Shown here: in pieces, positions 22,173 to 30,921 of the stretch | Position numbering within the stretch: the first letter of the stretch is position 1 | Layout of the letters: each line of letters starts with the position of its first letter | From: Terriglobia bacterium | GTDB taxonomy: Bacteria > Acidobacteriota > Vicinamibacteria > Vicinamibacterales > CAVVIG01 | Assembly: GCA_020073005.1 (NCBI GenBank) | Contig: JAIQFX010000002.1 | Location: forward strand, 1-64,000 | Direction of reading: 5' to 3' | Length of the DNA stretch: 64,000 bases | Made by a program: the position numbers and the translations under genes | Notes under the pieces: generated by a model | Seen by the model: only the letters and a program-made list of their open reading frames with translations | Database searches by the model: none | What the model was told of the DNA's origin: nothing

Positions 22173-22889
22173 TCAGCGATGTTTGCGGCACAGGATCGTC
22201 GTCAGCACGGGATAACGCGGATCGTCGGCATCGAGTTCGGCCGTTGTCAGTTCCTCGGTGGCCAGTCCCATCTGAGCGGCGGTCGCCGCCAGGCAGTTGC
22301 CGTGGCCCGTCACGACAATGTCGGACCCGGGCCACAGCGCGGGCAGCTTCTCGCGCCAGCCCGCCGGCGTGAGGCGCCAGTAATCGGGCGCGTCGCCGGG
22401 AAGCGGCAGGAGTCCCGCCGCGCTGGCGAGGATCACGCCCCCCGGCCGCACCACGCGAAACGCCTGGCGCAGGCAGAGATCGAGCTCGCGCAGATGCTGC
22501 AGCGTGTTGGGGAGCAGGAGGCAGTCGTACGCGTCGCCTGGCAGCACGCCCTCGGAGTGCGCGAGATCGCAGAGGTACGTGGGCGAGAACTGCGGGACGA
22601 TGTCGAACGTATCCGTCCGCGCGAGATCGTGGCCGAACCGGCGCGCGTGCGACGCGTTCTGCACCTCGAGAACGGCGCCCGTAATCAGGTCGCGATGCGC
22701 GTGCAGAAACGCGTGCAGGTAATGGCGGTCGATCGGCGTGCCGCGTTCGAAGCCGTAGACCGACGAGAACGGCGTCGTCCGGCGGAAATTGCCCCAGCGC
22801 GGCAACGGGTACCCGCGCACCAGACAGCGCAGCGTCGTCGTCATCCGCGGACCGAACATCCGCTTCGCCAGGCTGGTGACGATGCTCAT
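22173..22889 (-). CDS. SAM methyltransferase-like protein
   Basis: A 238-residue protein. VLEVQNASHARRFGHDL occupies the place of SAM motif I but lacks the canonical E/DxGxGxG. YDCLLLPNTLQHLRELDLCLRQAFRVVRPGGVIL is a clear motif IV/post-motif region of the class I fold. The TPAGWREKLPALWPG block is shared by polysaccharide-cluster methyltransferases. The degenerate glycine loop leaves SAM binding uncertain. ATG 22889 overlaps the upstream GT stop (ATGA). Confidence 0.75.
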   Translation of the reverse strand: MSIVTSLAKRMFGPRMTTTLRCLVRGYPLPRWGNFRRTTPFSSVYGFERGTPIDRHYLHAFLHAHRDLITGAVLEVQNASHARRFGHDLARTDTFDIVPQFSPTYLCDLAHSEGVLPGDAYDCLLLPNTLQHLRELDLCLRQAFRVVRPGGVILASAAGLLPLPGDAPDYWRLTPAGWREKLPALWPGSDIVVTGHGNCLAATAAQMGLATEELTTAELDADDPRYPVLTTILCRKHR

Positions 22890-24211
22890 GCGGAGTACAG
22901 CGCGAGATAGTCGCGCGTCACGTCGTCGAACGTCCGCGCCGGCGGCAGGACACGGCGCCAGGCGTCGACGGTGCCGCGCGGATCCACGACCATCGCGCGG
23001 ATCACCTCGGCGAGCGCGCGCCAGTCGCCGGGCACGACCAGCCGTCCGTTGAAACCGTCGGTGACGAGCTCGGCGAGACCCCCGATGCGCGATCCGATGA
23101 CCGGCGTGCCGACCGCATGCGCCTCGATCGCGACCGTCGGTCCGCCTTCGGCGACGAGCGAGGGACAGCACAGCACGTCGAGATCGGCCAGCAGCTTCGG
23201 GACGCCGGCGTGCGGAATCGCGGCGCCGATGGTGATGCGCGCATCACGGCCGATCAGCGCGCGGAGGTCGTCGACCACGCGCTGCTCGCCGGTCGTGAAG
23301 ACCGGACCGACGAGCTCGGCGCGGAACTGCAGGTCGGCGGGCAGACTCGTCAGCGCGCGCACGAGGCCGTCGATGCCTTTGATCGGATCGAACCGGCCCA
23401 CGTACGCGAGGCGCAGCGGCAGCGTCGTCGGACGCGCGTCGGGGCCGGGTTTGGGCGCCGGCAGGCGCGTGGCGATGCCGAGGCGGTTGACTGCGACCTT
23501 CGCGGGCGGCGCGCCGTTGGCGATCACGGTCCGGCCGGCCCACTCCGTGAGCAGGACGAATCGATCGACCGACGCCAGCAGCCGCCGCTGCCTCGCCTGC
23601 TGATCGCGGACGAAGGCGGGCAGCGCGAACGTCGCGCCCAGTCGGCCTGGAAGGCGTCGCAGCAGGTCGGCCGCGCGGCGGGGCGTGCGCGCCACGAGGG
23701 CGGCGGCGCCGCGCGGCGCGCCGCGGTGCTGCAGCATGCAGGCCGCGCACTTCCGCTCTTCGGTCAGGCCGTCGCACGGCTCCGTTCCCCACCGCATCAT
23801 CGTGCCGCGGGCGCAGATGAATCCCAGCGTCGCGGCATGCGTCGTGGCGATGACGCGCGCGCCCGCCCGCCGCGCGGCGTCGACTTCGGCGAGGCCGAGG
23901 CCGGTGACGAACGTGTGGAAGTGCGCGACATCGGGCCGGAACGCTTCGAGCCAGCGATGAAACCGCTCCGCGCCGCGCACGAACGTGCTGCCCTGCGCTT
24001 CGGCGCGGGTGGGACTCGCCGGAATCGGATAGCGATACACCGGGATGCCGTCGTGCTCGTAGCGTCGCTCGTGCCGCTGCGACGGATCGGGCGCCGCGAC
24101 CGCCACCTCATGCCCGGCCGCGTGCAGACGATGGGCCAGCGCGGCCACGTAGACCTCGGTCCCGCCCCAGCTGTCGGGGTAGTACCAGCCGACGCCCTGG
24201 ACGATTCTCAC
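22886..24211 (-). CDS. Glycosyltransferase family 4
   Basis: About 441 residues. The start VRIVQGVGWYYPDSWGGTEVYVAAL has the GT4 glycine-rich loop (GGTEVYV). FHTFVTGLGL lies in the acceptor domain. A cysteine set, CARG, CDG and CAACM (about residues 150-180), is a metal-binding-like insertion found in some GT4 members. The donor domain has LRLAYVGRFDPIKGIDGLVRAL and VLCCPSLVAEGGPTVAIEAHAVGTPVI. GTG 24211 is 13 bases after the upstream stop. The donor sugar is unknown. Confidence 0.9.
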   Translation of the reverse strand: MRIVQGVGWYYPDSWGGTEVYVAALAHRLHAAGHEVAVAAPDPSQRHERRYEHDGIPVYRYPIPASPTRAEAQGSTFVRGAERFHRWLEAFRPDVAHFHTFVTGLGLAEVDAARRAGARVIATTHAATLGFICARGTMMRWGTEPCDGLTEERKCAACMLQHRGAPRGAAALVARTPRRAADLLRRLPGRLGATFALPAFVRDQQARQRRLLASVDRFVLLTEWAGRTVIANGAPPAKVAVNRLGIATRLPAPKPGPDARPTTLPLRLAYVGRFDPIKGIDGLVRALTSLPADLQFRAELVGPVFTTGEQRVVDDLRALIGRDARITIGAAIPHAGVPKLLADLDVLCCPSLVAEGGPTVAIEAHAVGTPVIGSRIGGLAELVTDGFNGRLVVPGDWRALAEVIRAMVVDPRGTVDAWRRVLPPARTFDDVTRDYLALYSA

Positions 24212-24224
24212 AGCCTGAGGGATC

Positions 24225-25373
24225 TCACGACTTGATCGCGACGCAGAACACGAGGTCGCCGAGATCGCGCTCGGCGAGCAGCCGGCGGAACCGCGCATCC
24301 GCGGCCCACCAGTCGCGCAGCGTATGGTGCGTCGGATCGGCGCTGCGATCCCACAGGAGCCGCGTCCGGCGCTCGACGACCCGCCAGCCGAGCGCCTCGA
24401 GCCACGCCGGCACGGTCCGCACGCTCACCGAGTCGACGCTCATGTGCGTGCGATCGAAGTAGCCCTCCCAGTCGCTGCCGAAGATGCGGTGCGACAGGCT
24501 GTCGGCGTTGGTCGTTTCGAGCAGCAGCAGCGTCCCTCTCGCGGAGAGCCTGGTCAGCGCCGCGAGCGACGCCTGCGGATCCCGCAGATGCTCGAGCACC
24601 GAGAACATGATGATGGTGCCGAACGGTCCGGCGCGCTGAACGGTCTCGGGCATCGGGTCGCGCTCGAGATCGATCGCCCACACGCGATTCGGCCCGAGCT
24701 TCTTCGTCGCCTCGCCGACGGCCCACTCGGAGACGTCGAGTCCGAGCCCGGCGATGCCGTACCGCGCCTCGATGTCGACGAGCAGGCTGCCGGTCGCACA
24801 CCCGACCTCCAGCAGCGGCCCGCCGGCGCGCCACTTCTCCATCAAGTCGAGGATCTGGACGCGCTGCCCGCTCGACTCGTCCTCGTAATCGAGGTAGTTG
24901 TCACCCGAGTAGTAGGCCTCGCCGTGATCCTCGGGCCGATTGGCCCGATAGTGACTCGTCAGACGGGTCGCCGTGCCCTGCGGACCGGTGCGCGTGAAGC
25001 GCCAGCAGAAGCGCGCACGAATACCGCTGACGTCGGCCCGGCCCCAGTTGGCGCCGTCGAGCGTCACGTCGCCGGTCGCCAGGTTGAACTGGAACCGGCA
25101 CGGGCCGTCGTAAGAGTGCGGCGCGCTCGTCCACAGCGTGCGCGAGGGAAACGGGCCGACGTAGCCGAGCAGCGTCGCGCGCAGCTTGCCGCCTTCGGGC
25201 TCCAGCAGGTCGATCGTGAGCACGTCGTCGGCCACGCGGTACGGCGCACGGAGATCGAGGATCAGGCGCTCGTCGCGCGCTTCCCGCGCGAGTACGGAAA
25301 CGTGGCGGCCGCTCACGGCGCCCGCCACCCGGCTGAAGAGCTGTTTCACGAACGGCCCGACGGGTCCCATCAT
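24225..25373 (-). CDS. SAM-dependent methyltransferase with N-terminal extra domain
   Basis: A 382-residue protein. Residues 1-160 form an unidentified region (LDLRAPYRVADDVLTIDLLEP, then GYVGPFPSRTLWTSAP). The class I methyltransferase domain follows, with motif I LLEVGCATGSLLVDIEARYG, LGLDVSEWAVGEA and motif IV GTIIMFSVLEHLRDPQASL. The downstream TTNADSLSHRIFGSDWEGYFD block is typical of capsule methyltransferases. The double ATG at 25373/25370 overlaps the GT2 stop. The target is presumably a sugar or lipid-linked sugar. Confidence 0.87.
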   Translation of the reverse strand: MMGPVGPFVKQLFSRVAGAVSGRHVSVLAREARDERLILDLRAPYRVADDVLTIDLLEPEGGKLRATLLGYVGPFPSRTLWTSAPHSYDGPCRFQFNLATGDVTLDGANWGRADVSGIRARFCWRFTRTGPQGTATRLTSHYRANRPEDHGEAYYSGDNYLDYEDESSGQRVQILDLMEKWRAGGPLLEVGCATGSLLVDIEARYGIAGLGLDVSEWAVGEATKKLGPNRVWAIDLERDPMPETVQRAGPFGTIIMFSVLEHLRDPQASLAALTRLSARGTLLLLETTNADSLSHRIFGSDWEGYFDRTHMSVDSVSVRTVPAWLEALGWRVVERRTRLLWDRSADPTHHTLRDWWAADARFRRLLAERDLGDLVFCVAIKS

Positions 25374-26329
25374 GCGCGCGTATCTCCTTCGAGGACCGGC
25401 AGGTCGCGCGGCAGGACGTACTCGCCCTGCGCGTCCAACGGCGTTCCTGCCCATTTGTCTCGGCGCGGACGCCGGAGGTACCGCAGCCATTCGCCCGCGG
25501 TCGGGCCGGCGGCGAGGCGCGCCCGCGCCAGCGAACACTGCCCCGCGCCCAGGTCGCGCCGGAGCGCTTTCAGCTGCGTCCACAACACGTTGCGCCGCGC
25601 CTGCTCGCGCTCTTCTGGCGTGAGGGGGCACGCGGCATCCGCCAGCGCGGCCCACGTGTCGCGCACGGTCTCGGCGTAGCGACGCGCGGCGTCGGGCCGC
25701 TGGATCTCCTGCCCCGCATGCTCGCGGTACCAGAACGTGTCGGCCGGCAGCAGCAGCACGGGCATGCGCGCGCACGCGCGCAACCAGAACAGGTAATCGG
25801 ACGCCGGACCCGCCGTCGGAAATCCGCCGAGCGCGCGAAACGCGTCGGCACGGAAGATGGCGCCGCTCGGACCTGCGTTGAACATCGACGATCCGAGAAA
25901 CTCGCGCTGGTACGCCATCCGCGGCGTCAGCAGCATCGGACACGGCCCGCCGGGCCAGTACTTTCCGCTCGAGAGGCCCAGCGCGGCCTCCGGGTACGCC
26001 ACCATGGGCGGCGCCATCGCCGCGAGGCAATGCCGGTACATCAGATCGTCCGAGTCGTGGTACTTGAGCAGCGCGCCGCGCGCCAGCTCCGCGGCGCGGT
26101 TCCTGTTCGCGTAGTCGCCCAGATTGCGCTCGTTGGCGACGACGCGGACGCGGGAATCACGGCGCTCGCACGTGCGCGCGATCGTCAGGGTGGCGTCGGT
26201 CGAGCAGTCGTCGACGATCAGCAGCTCGAAGTCGCCGAGCGTCTGCGCGAGCACGCTCTCGATCGACGAGGCGATGTAGCGCTCGCGGTTGTAGGCCGTC
26301 ATCAGGACGCTGACGAGCGGCGCCGTCAT
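25370..26329 (-). CDS. Glycosyltransferase family 2
   Basis: A 319-residue GT-A fold enzyme. MTAPLVSVLMTAYNRERYIASSIESVLAQ is the GT2 nucleotide-binding start; LLIVDDCSTDAT carries the first Asp pair and KYHDSDDLMY the metal-binding DxD-like motif. YREHAGQEIQR near residue 220 matches the late acceptor region. It is the only GT-A glycosyltransferase seen in this cluster. It overlaps both neighbours by ATGA. It adds one sugar by inversion, identity unknown. Confidence 0.93.
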   Translation of the reverse strand: MTAPLVSVLMTAYNRERYIASSIESVLAQTLGDFELLIVDDCSTDATLTIARTCERRDSRVRVVANERNLGDYANRNRAAELARGALLKYHDSDDLMYRHCLAAMAPPMVAYPEAALGLSSGKYWPGGPCPMLLTPRMAYQREFLGSSMFNAGPSGAIFRADAFRALGGFPTAGPASDYLFWLRACARMPVLLLPADTFWYREHAGQEIQRPDAARRYAETVRDTWAALADAACPLTPEEREQARRNVLWTQLKALRRDLGAGQCSLARARLAAGPTAGEWLRYLRRPRRDKWAGTPLDAQGEYVLPRDLPVLEGDTRA

Positions 26330-27507
26330 CGCGCCATCCTGATCGCGGTGCGCAGGCCGCGCACGAGCAGGTTCGGAATCCACGGATGGTCGAGGCGGCT
26401 GCCGTACCGGAGCCTGGCCTGCGGCGACAGCGGCCGGTACAGATCCGCGTACCGCGCGAAGAGCGCTTCGTAATCGGCCGCGCGATCGCGGATGTCGAAT
26501 CGCGTTTCGATCACCCGCCGGCACTCCGCGCTCATCCGCTCCAGCGTCGGTCGATCCGCGGCCAGCGTCGCGATCGCCGCGGCGAACGCGTCGACGTCGC
26601 CGACGGGCGGCAGCAGTCCACTCACGCCGTGAGTGACGAGATCGGGGACTCCGCTCGCGATGTCGCTCACGACCGGCACGGTGCCGGCGCCCATCGTCTC
26701 GAGCAGCGCGAGCGGGAATCCTTCGTTGCGCGTCGGCAGCACGAAGACGTCGTGATCGGCGAGGAGATCGACGGTCGCGTCCTGCGCGAGCGTGCCCGCG
26801 AAGGTCACGCCCGGCGCGCCCGCCCACGCCGCGCGCAGCCGCGCCTCGTCCGGCCCGCCGCCGGCAATCGTCCACGTCCGGTCGACGCCGCGCGCGCGCA
26901 GTCCGGCGTCGATGGCAGGCAGATCCATCACGCCCTTCTGGCCGTGCTCGAGGCGTCCCGCGAAAATCAGCCGCAGCGGGCCCGGCGTCCTCGCGCGGAC
27001 GCGGGCCGGCAGCGGAATCCCGTACGGAAGATGAAAGATGGACGACGCCCGGTGCGGCAGGATCTCGAGCAGCCGCGTGTACATCCGGCGGCTGGCCGCG
27101 ACGTACGCGTGGACGACCGCATCGTGCTTCGCGGCCAGGTCGTAGTAATAGTCCGTGTCGCCGTGGAGAATCAGCACCACGGCCCGGCCGACGTCGTGCA
27201 CCGACAGCATGGCCAGATCGATCAGGTCGGCGGCGACGATGACGCCCGGACCGGGCGGGATCGCACGCGCCATCCGTCGCAGGACCGACCGCAGGTTTTC
27301 GAGCGGCAGCGAGTGCTCGAACGTCGACTGGCGATCGCAGTGCAGTCGTCCCGCGAAACGCGTGTCGGTGCTCAGGTGATTGTGGACGAGCAGCACTTCC
27401 GCGGCGAGGCCGTCCGGACCTCGCTGGTCGAGCAGGTTCGCGATGACCGTGATGATCCCGCCCATCTTGTCCGGCGCGAGGTACACGACGCTCGGATGCG
27501 GCGTCAT
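26326..27507 (-). CDS. Glycosyltransferase family 4
   Basis: A 393-residue GT-B enzyme, start MTPHPSVVYLAPDKMGGIIT with the glycine loop. LILHGDTDYYYDLA lies in the acceptor domain. The donor half has LRLIFAGRLEHGQKGVMDL and DVFVLPTRNEGFPLALLETMGAGTVPVV with intact EX7E glutamates. Both ends overlap neighbours by ATGA. The donor sugar cannot be assigned. Confidence 0.92.
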   Translation of the reverse strand: MTPHPSVVYLAPDKMGGIITVIANLLDQRGPDGLAAEVLLVHNHLSTDTRFAGRLHCDRQSTFEHSLPLENLRSVLRRMARAIPPGPGVIVAADLIDLAMLSVHDVGRAVVLILHGDTDYYYDLAAKHDAVVHAYVAASRRMYTRLLEILPHRASSIFHLPYGIPLPARVRARTPGPLRLIFAGRLEHGQKGVMDLPAIDAGLRARGVDRTWTIAGGGPDEARLRAAWAGAPGVTFAGTLAQDATVDLLADHDVFVLPTRNEGFPLALLETMGAGTVPVVSDIASGVPDLVTHGVSGLLPPVGDVDAFAAAIATLAADRPTLERMSAECRRVIETRFDIRDRAADYEALFARYADLYRPLSPQARLRYGSRLDHPWIPNLLVRGLRTAIRMAR

Positions 27508-28937
27508 TTCGCCGCCACCGCCCGCGGCGTCGACCGGCGCCCGTTGACGACGTCGGGCTGGCGCAGCGTCGTCTCGGGCGAGCCGGAGAGCAGGTGATCG
27601 ACGCACTCCACGCCCTGCGCGAAGCTGTGGTCCTGATTCGAGACCTCGTATTTCCACGCGCCGAACCGGCCGCGGCTGAACACGTCGCGCGCTTCGAATG
27701 CCGGCAGAATCGCGGCGAGCGCGGCGTCGCGGCCGAGTGACGGCGTCGGATAGCCTCGCGGCAGCCGGCGATGCCACGTGTGATGGAGGGACGCGCGCTC
27801 GGGAATCAGGCCGGTGTTCAGCAGGCCGTCGATCGTGCCGGTCACCACGCGCGTTTCATCCACGGGTTTGACCCGCGACTCGGACACCTCCGCCATCAGC
27901 GACCACTGCCGCGTGATGTCGGCCACGTTGTTGGGCGAGTAGTGCGAGAAGTGCGTCACGCGGTAGAACGGGCAGTCGTCCTCGGGAAAATACATCCAGC
28001 ACTTGCCGGTGAGATGCGGCGGCGCGCTCCCGTGCAGGCCGACGCCGATCACGTGCGTCGACGAGAACGCGAGATCGCGGGCCGCCGGCGTCAGCGCGGG
28101 CGCCAGGTCGCTCGCGGCCACGAGCGCGTCGAGCGGCATCGTCGACAGCAGGCGGTCGTAGTGCAGCTGCTGGCCGTTCGCGAACGTGACGACGCGGGCG
28201 GCGGTGTCGATGCAGTCGAGACGCCGGCCGAACTGCAGATGGCCGGGCGCGGCGTGATCGAGCCGCGCGGCCAGCGCGCGCCAGATCGCGCCGGTGCCGC
28301 CGTGACGCGGGAACCGGAACTGATTGTTCGGTCCCCAGGACACGTCGTCGCGATCGAGGCGGATGTTCTCGACGACGCGCGGCAGATTCACGAGCGCGAC
28401 GCGATCGCCGATCCACGACCACGACAATTGATCGAGGCGGTGCGCCCAGACTTTCCAGTTGTACGGACGCAGGAACACATCGCCGATGCCGGGGCCGAAC
28501 GCCGCGTCGATCCAGCGGCCGAAGCTGTCCGGCGGCGCCGCGTCATTCGCCGCGGCGACGGCCGCGGTGATCAGCCCGCGCACGCACTGCCACTGTTCGC
28601 GCTCGGGCAGCCGGTGGAGATTCAGCTGGAATGGGTACGGCACGAACCGCTGGCGCAGCCACACCCACGACTCGCGCTGGTGATACAGCCAGCCGTCCGG
28701 CCCGAGCAGCTCGTCCATCAGATCGTCGAAGTAGTCGTAGTGGCTGAACTGCACGTGGCCGCCGAGGTCCCACGTGAAGCCGTGCTCGTCGGTCACCGAT
28801 CCGGCGAGGCCGCCGGCGTGCGGCGCAGCGTCGCAGAGCTGCCAGTCGGTTTCGCCGCGCGCGACGAGACGCCACGCGGCGCCGAGGCCGGTGGGCCCGG
28901 CCCCGATGATCAGCAGTCCTGTGTGGGGAAGACTCAT
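27504..28937 (-). CDS. FAD-dependent protein, UDP-galactopyranose mutase/protoporphyrinogen-oxidase-like
   Basis: A 477-residue flavoprotein. The N-terminal FAD site is LLIIGAGPTGLGAAWRLVARG with an acidic ribose contact (LCDAAPHAGGLAGS). WDLGGHVQFSHYDYFDDLMDELLG resembles the UDP-galactopyranose mutase region that follows the GG doublet, and FLRPYNWKVWAHRLDQLSWSWIGDRV is shared with this wider family. Mutases of this type are about 370-400 residues, so this is longer. It may make a furanose sugar (such as UDP-Galf) for the polymer, or be an NAD(P)/FAD amine-oxidase-like enzyme of unknown reaction. It overlaps both neighbours by ATGA. Confidence 0.75.
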   Translation of the reverse strand: MSLPHTGLLIIGAGPTGLGAAWRLVARGETDWQLCDAAPHAGGLAGSVTDEHGFTWDLGGHVQFSHYDYFDDLMDELLGPDGWLYHQRESWVWLRQRFVPYPFQLNLHRLPEREQWQCVRGLITAAVAAANDAAPPDSFGRWIDAAFGPGIGDVFLRPYNWKVWAHRLDQLSWSWIGDRVALVNLPRVVENIRLDRDDVSWGPNNQFRFPRHGGTGAIWRALAARLDHAAPGHLQFGRRLDCIDTAARVVTFANGQQLHYDRLLSTMPLDALVAASDLAPALTPAARDLAFSSTHVIGVGLHGSAPPHLTGKCWMYFPEDDCPFYRVTHFSHYSPNNVADITRQWSLMAEVSESRVKPVDETRVVTGTIDGLLNTGLIPERASLHHTWHRRLPRGYPTPSLGRDAALAAILPAFEARDVFSRGRFGAWKYEVSNQDHSFAQGVECVDHLLSGSPETTLRQPDVVNGRRSTPRAVAAK

Positions 28938-30196
28938 GCGCGGGAGAAGGTGGCGGACGCGCGATCGTAGAGCGCAGTGTGCCCGCGCCAGAGGTGCTCG
29001 GGCGTCAGATGCCGCTCGTAGCAGCGGCGCGAGGCGTCGCCGAGCTCCGCGCGTCGCGCCTCGGTCATCGTGAAGAGATCGTGCAGCCCCGACGTGACGG
29101 TCGCGGTGTCGAGGCCGGGGAGCATCACGCAGCCGAGGCCGAGCTGCTGAAACCGGAGGTTGCCGCCCGTCGCGTGCAGCAGCATCGGGCGCCCGGCTTC
29201 GGCCGCTTCGATCGTCGAGAGATCGAACAGGTTGAACCGGTTCACGTTCACGACGAAATCGACGGCGTGGAGGAGATCGGCGACGTCGCGCACGGATCCA
29301 AGCGCGCGGACGCGCGCGTGTCCGCGCAGGCGCTCGCGCGACGGCCCGGCCACCGCGATGATGCCCGGCACTGATTGCGGAAGCCCGGCGACGGCGTCGA
29401 GCAGCACGTCCAGTCCGCGGTACGGCAGCGGCGCGCCGATGAAAAGGCCGACCGGCACGCCGGCCGGCAGGTGCCAGTGACGGCGGAGCTGCGCCTGCGT
29501 CTCGTGCGGGAACGACCGCGCCGGACCGGCGGCGCCGGTCAGCACGTAGTCGAAGTTCAACGCCGCGAATCGCGGATCCGCGCGCGCGATTTCCGCCGCG
29601 GCTTCCGGACACGGCGTGATCAACCGATCGACGGCCGAGCAGATGCCCAGCTCCCAGCGCATCCATCGATTCGTGTCGGGCAGCGCGGCGATGTCTTTCC
29701 AGTCCCACTCGGGGATGCCCCACGCCCACGCCAGGTCCAACCCGACGGGCATCGGCGCGTGCATCATCGACCAGACCTGCTGACCAGGACGCCGCAGCTC
29801 GAGCAGCCGCTCGGCGACGCCCGGGTCGTGCGCGAAGAACACGTCGACGTTCTCGGCGAGCGCGGCGTCGATGCTGTGCGCGGCGTCGGTGCACGTCGTC
29901 TGCATCGCCGCGGTGAGGAGCGCGTCGATCGCGCCGCCCGGCCGGCGCAGCTCGGCCTCGCTGGGACGATAGAACACGGGCGATCCGACGAGCGCGTGCT
30001 TGATCGGACGCAAGGCGGATCGGACGCGCGCGGCCACGCCCGGCGGACGCCGCGGCGCCGGCGCCTCCGGCCGCGGAAACGTCAGGGTGTGCGTCGCGTC
30101 CTTCGCATGCCGCTCGGCGACGGCCGACAGCTGCAGCAGGTAACCGGCCGGCCCGCCACGGCGGGCCAACGGCGGACCGATGTGGGCGATTTTCAT
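28934..30196 (-). CDS. Glycosyltransferase, GT4-like
   Basis: A 420-residue protein, start MKIAHIGPPLARRGGPAGYLLQL with the GT4 N-terminal loop. VGLFIGAPLPYRGLDVLLDAV opens the donor domain and VNRFNLFDLSTIEAAEAGRPML sits where the donor EX7E block lies. A tryptophan-rich segment (DLAWAWGIPEWDWKD) near residue 155 is unusual. ATGA overlaps at both ends. The sugar is unknown. Confidence 0.85.
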   Translation of the reverse strand: MKIAHIGPPLARRGGPAGYLLQLSAVAERHAKDATHTLTFPRPEAPAPRRPPGVAARVRSALRPIKHALVGSPVFYRPSEAELRRPGGAIDALLTAAMQTTCTDAAHSIDAALAENVDVFFAHDPGVAERLLELRRPGQQVWSMMHAPMPVGLDLAWAWGIPEWDWKDIAALPDTNRWMRWELGICSAVDRLITPCPEAAAEIARADPRFAALNFDYVLTGAAGPARSFPHETQAQLRRHWHLPAGVPVGLFIGAPLPYRGLDVLLDAVAGLPQSVPGIIAVAGPSRERLRGHARVRALGSVRDVADLLHAVDFVVNVNRFNLFDLSTIEAAEAGRPMLLHATGGNLRFQQLGLGCVMLPGLDTATVTSGLHDLFTMTEARRAELGDASRRCYERHLTPEHLWRGHTALYDRASATFSRA

Positions 30197-30921
30197 CGAC
30201 GGGAAAGAATGAAGGCCTGACAGAACGTCGCGTAGCCGCGGTACGGCACCGCCGTCCACTCCGCGTGCGAGCGCAGAAACTCCGACAGCGCCCGCGACTG
30301 TCCCTTCTGCGGATGGCTGCGGTAATGAAACCAGTCGTCGAACATCAGCATGACGCCGTCCTGCAGCGCGGGCGCGGCGAGCGTGAGCGCGTCGCGCGTC
30401 GACTCGTACAGATCGCAGTCGATGTGCATCAACGCGATCTGCGGGTAGACCGACGGCACCACGCGATGAACCGTCTCCGAGAACGGACCGATGTGCAGCG
30501 CGGGAGGCTGGAGGCCGCAGGCGGCGAAGAGATCCTGCGTCACCTGCGGCGTGACGCGGGCGCCGATCGGAATCAGCGGATGCCATCCGTGATTCACGGC
30601 GCAATCGGCCGGCTGCCACCGCGCGTGCGCTTCGGCGGACGGCGGCAGCCCTTCGAACGAATCGAAGCCGACGAACCGCCGCGTCATGCCCTTGGGATCG
30701 AACGCGTGGCCCTGCGCGAAGAGCGCGAGGCTCAGCCCGGTGAAGACGCCGAACTCCAGGACGTCGCCGGGAATCTTCTCGTAATTGATGTAGTCGAGCG
30801 CCGCGAAGAACGTCGCCGATCGCGAATCGCGCCTGATCATCTGCGTCATGATCGGCGGATCGGGCGCGCCGAACGCGAGATCGCGCACGGCGCGGGCCAC
30901 GCGATTCAGCGTCCTCTTCAC
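30193..30921 (-). CDS. TylF/MycF-type macrocin O-methyltransferase family protein
   Basis: A 242-residue methyltransferase. GDVLEFGVFTGLSLALFAQG is motif I of the TylF family, FVGFDSFEGLPP the family signature, and IALMHIDCDLYESTRDALTLAAP plus MLMFDDWFHY supply the metal-binding Asp residues. TylF/MycF methylate sugar hydroxyls using SAM and Mg2+. In this operon it probably O-methylates a sugar of the repeat unit or the chain end, which in ABC-export systems can stop chain growth. GTG 30921 overlaps the wzt TGA (GTGA). Confidence 0.9.
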   Translation of the reverse strand: MKRTLNRVARAVRDLAFGAPDPPIMTQMIRRDSRSATFFAALDYINYEKIPGDVLEFGVFTGLSLALFAQGHAFDPKGMTRRFVGFDSFEGLPPSAEAHARWQPADCAVNHGWHPLIPIGARVTPQVTQDLFAACGLQPPALHIGPFSETVHRVVPSVYPQIALMHIDCDLYESTRDALTLAAPALQDGVMLMFDDWFHYRSHPQKGQSRALSEFLRSHAEWTAVPYRGYATFCQAFILSRR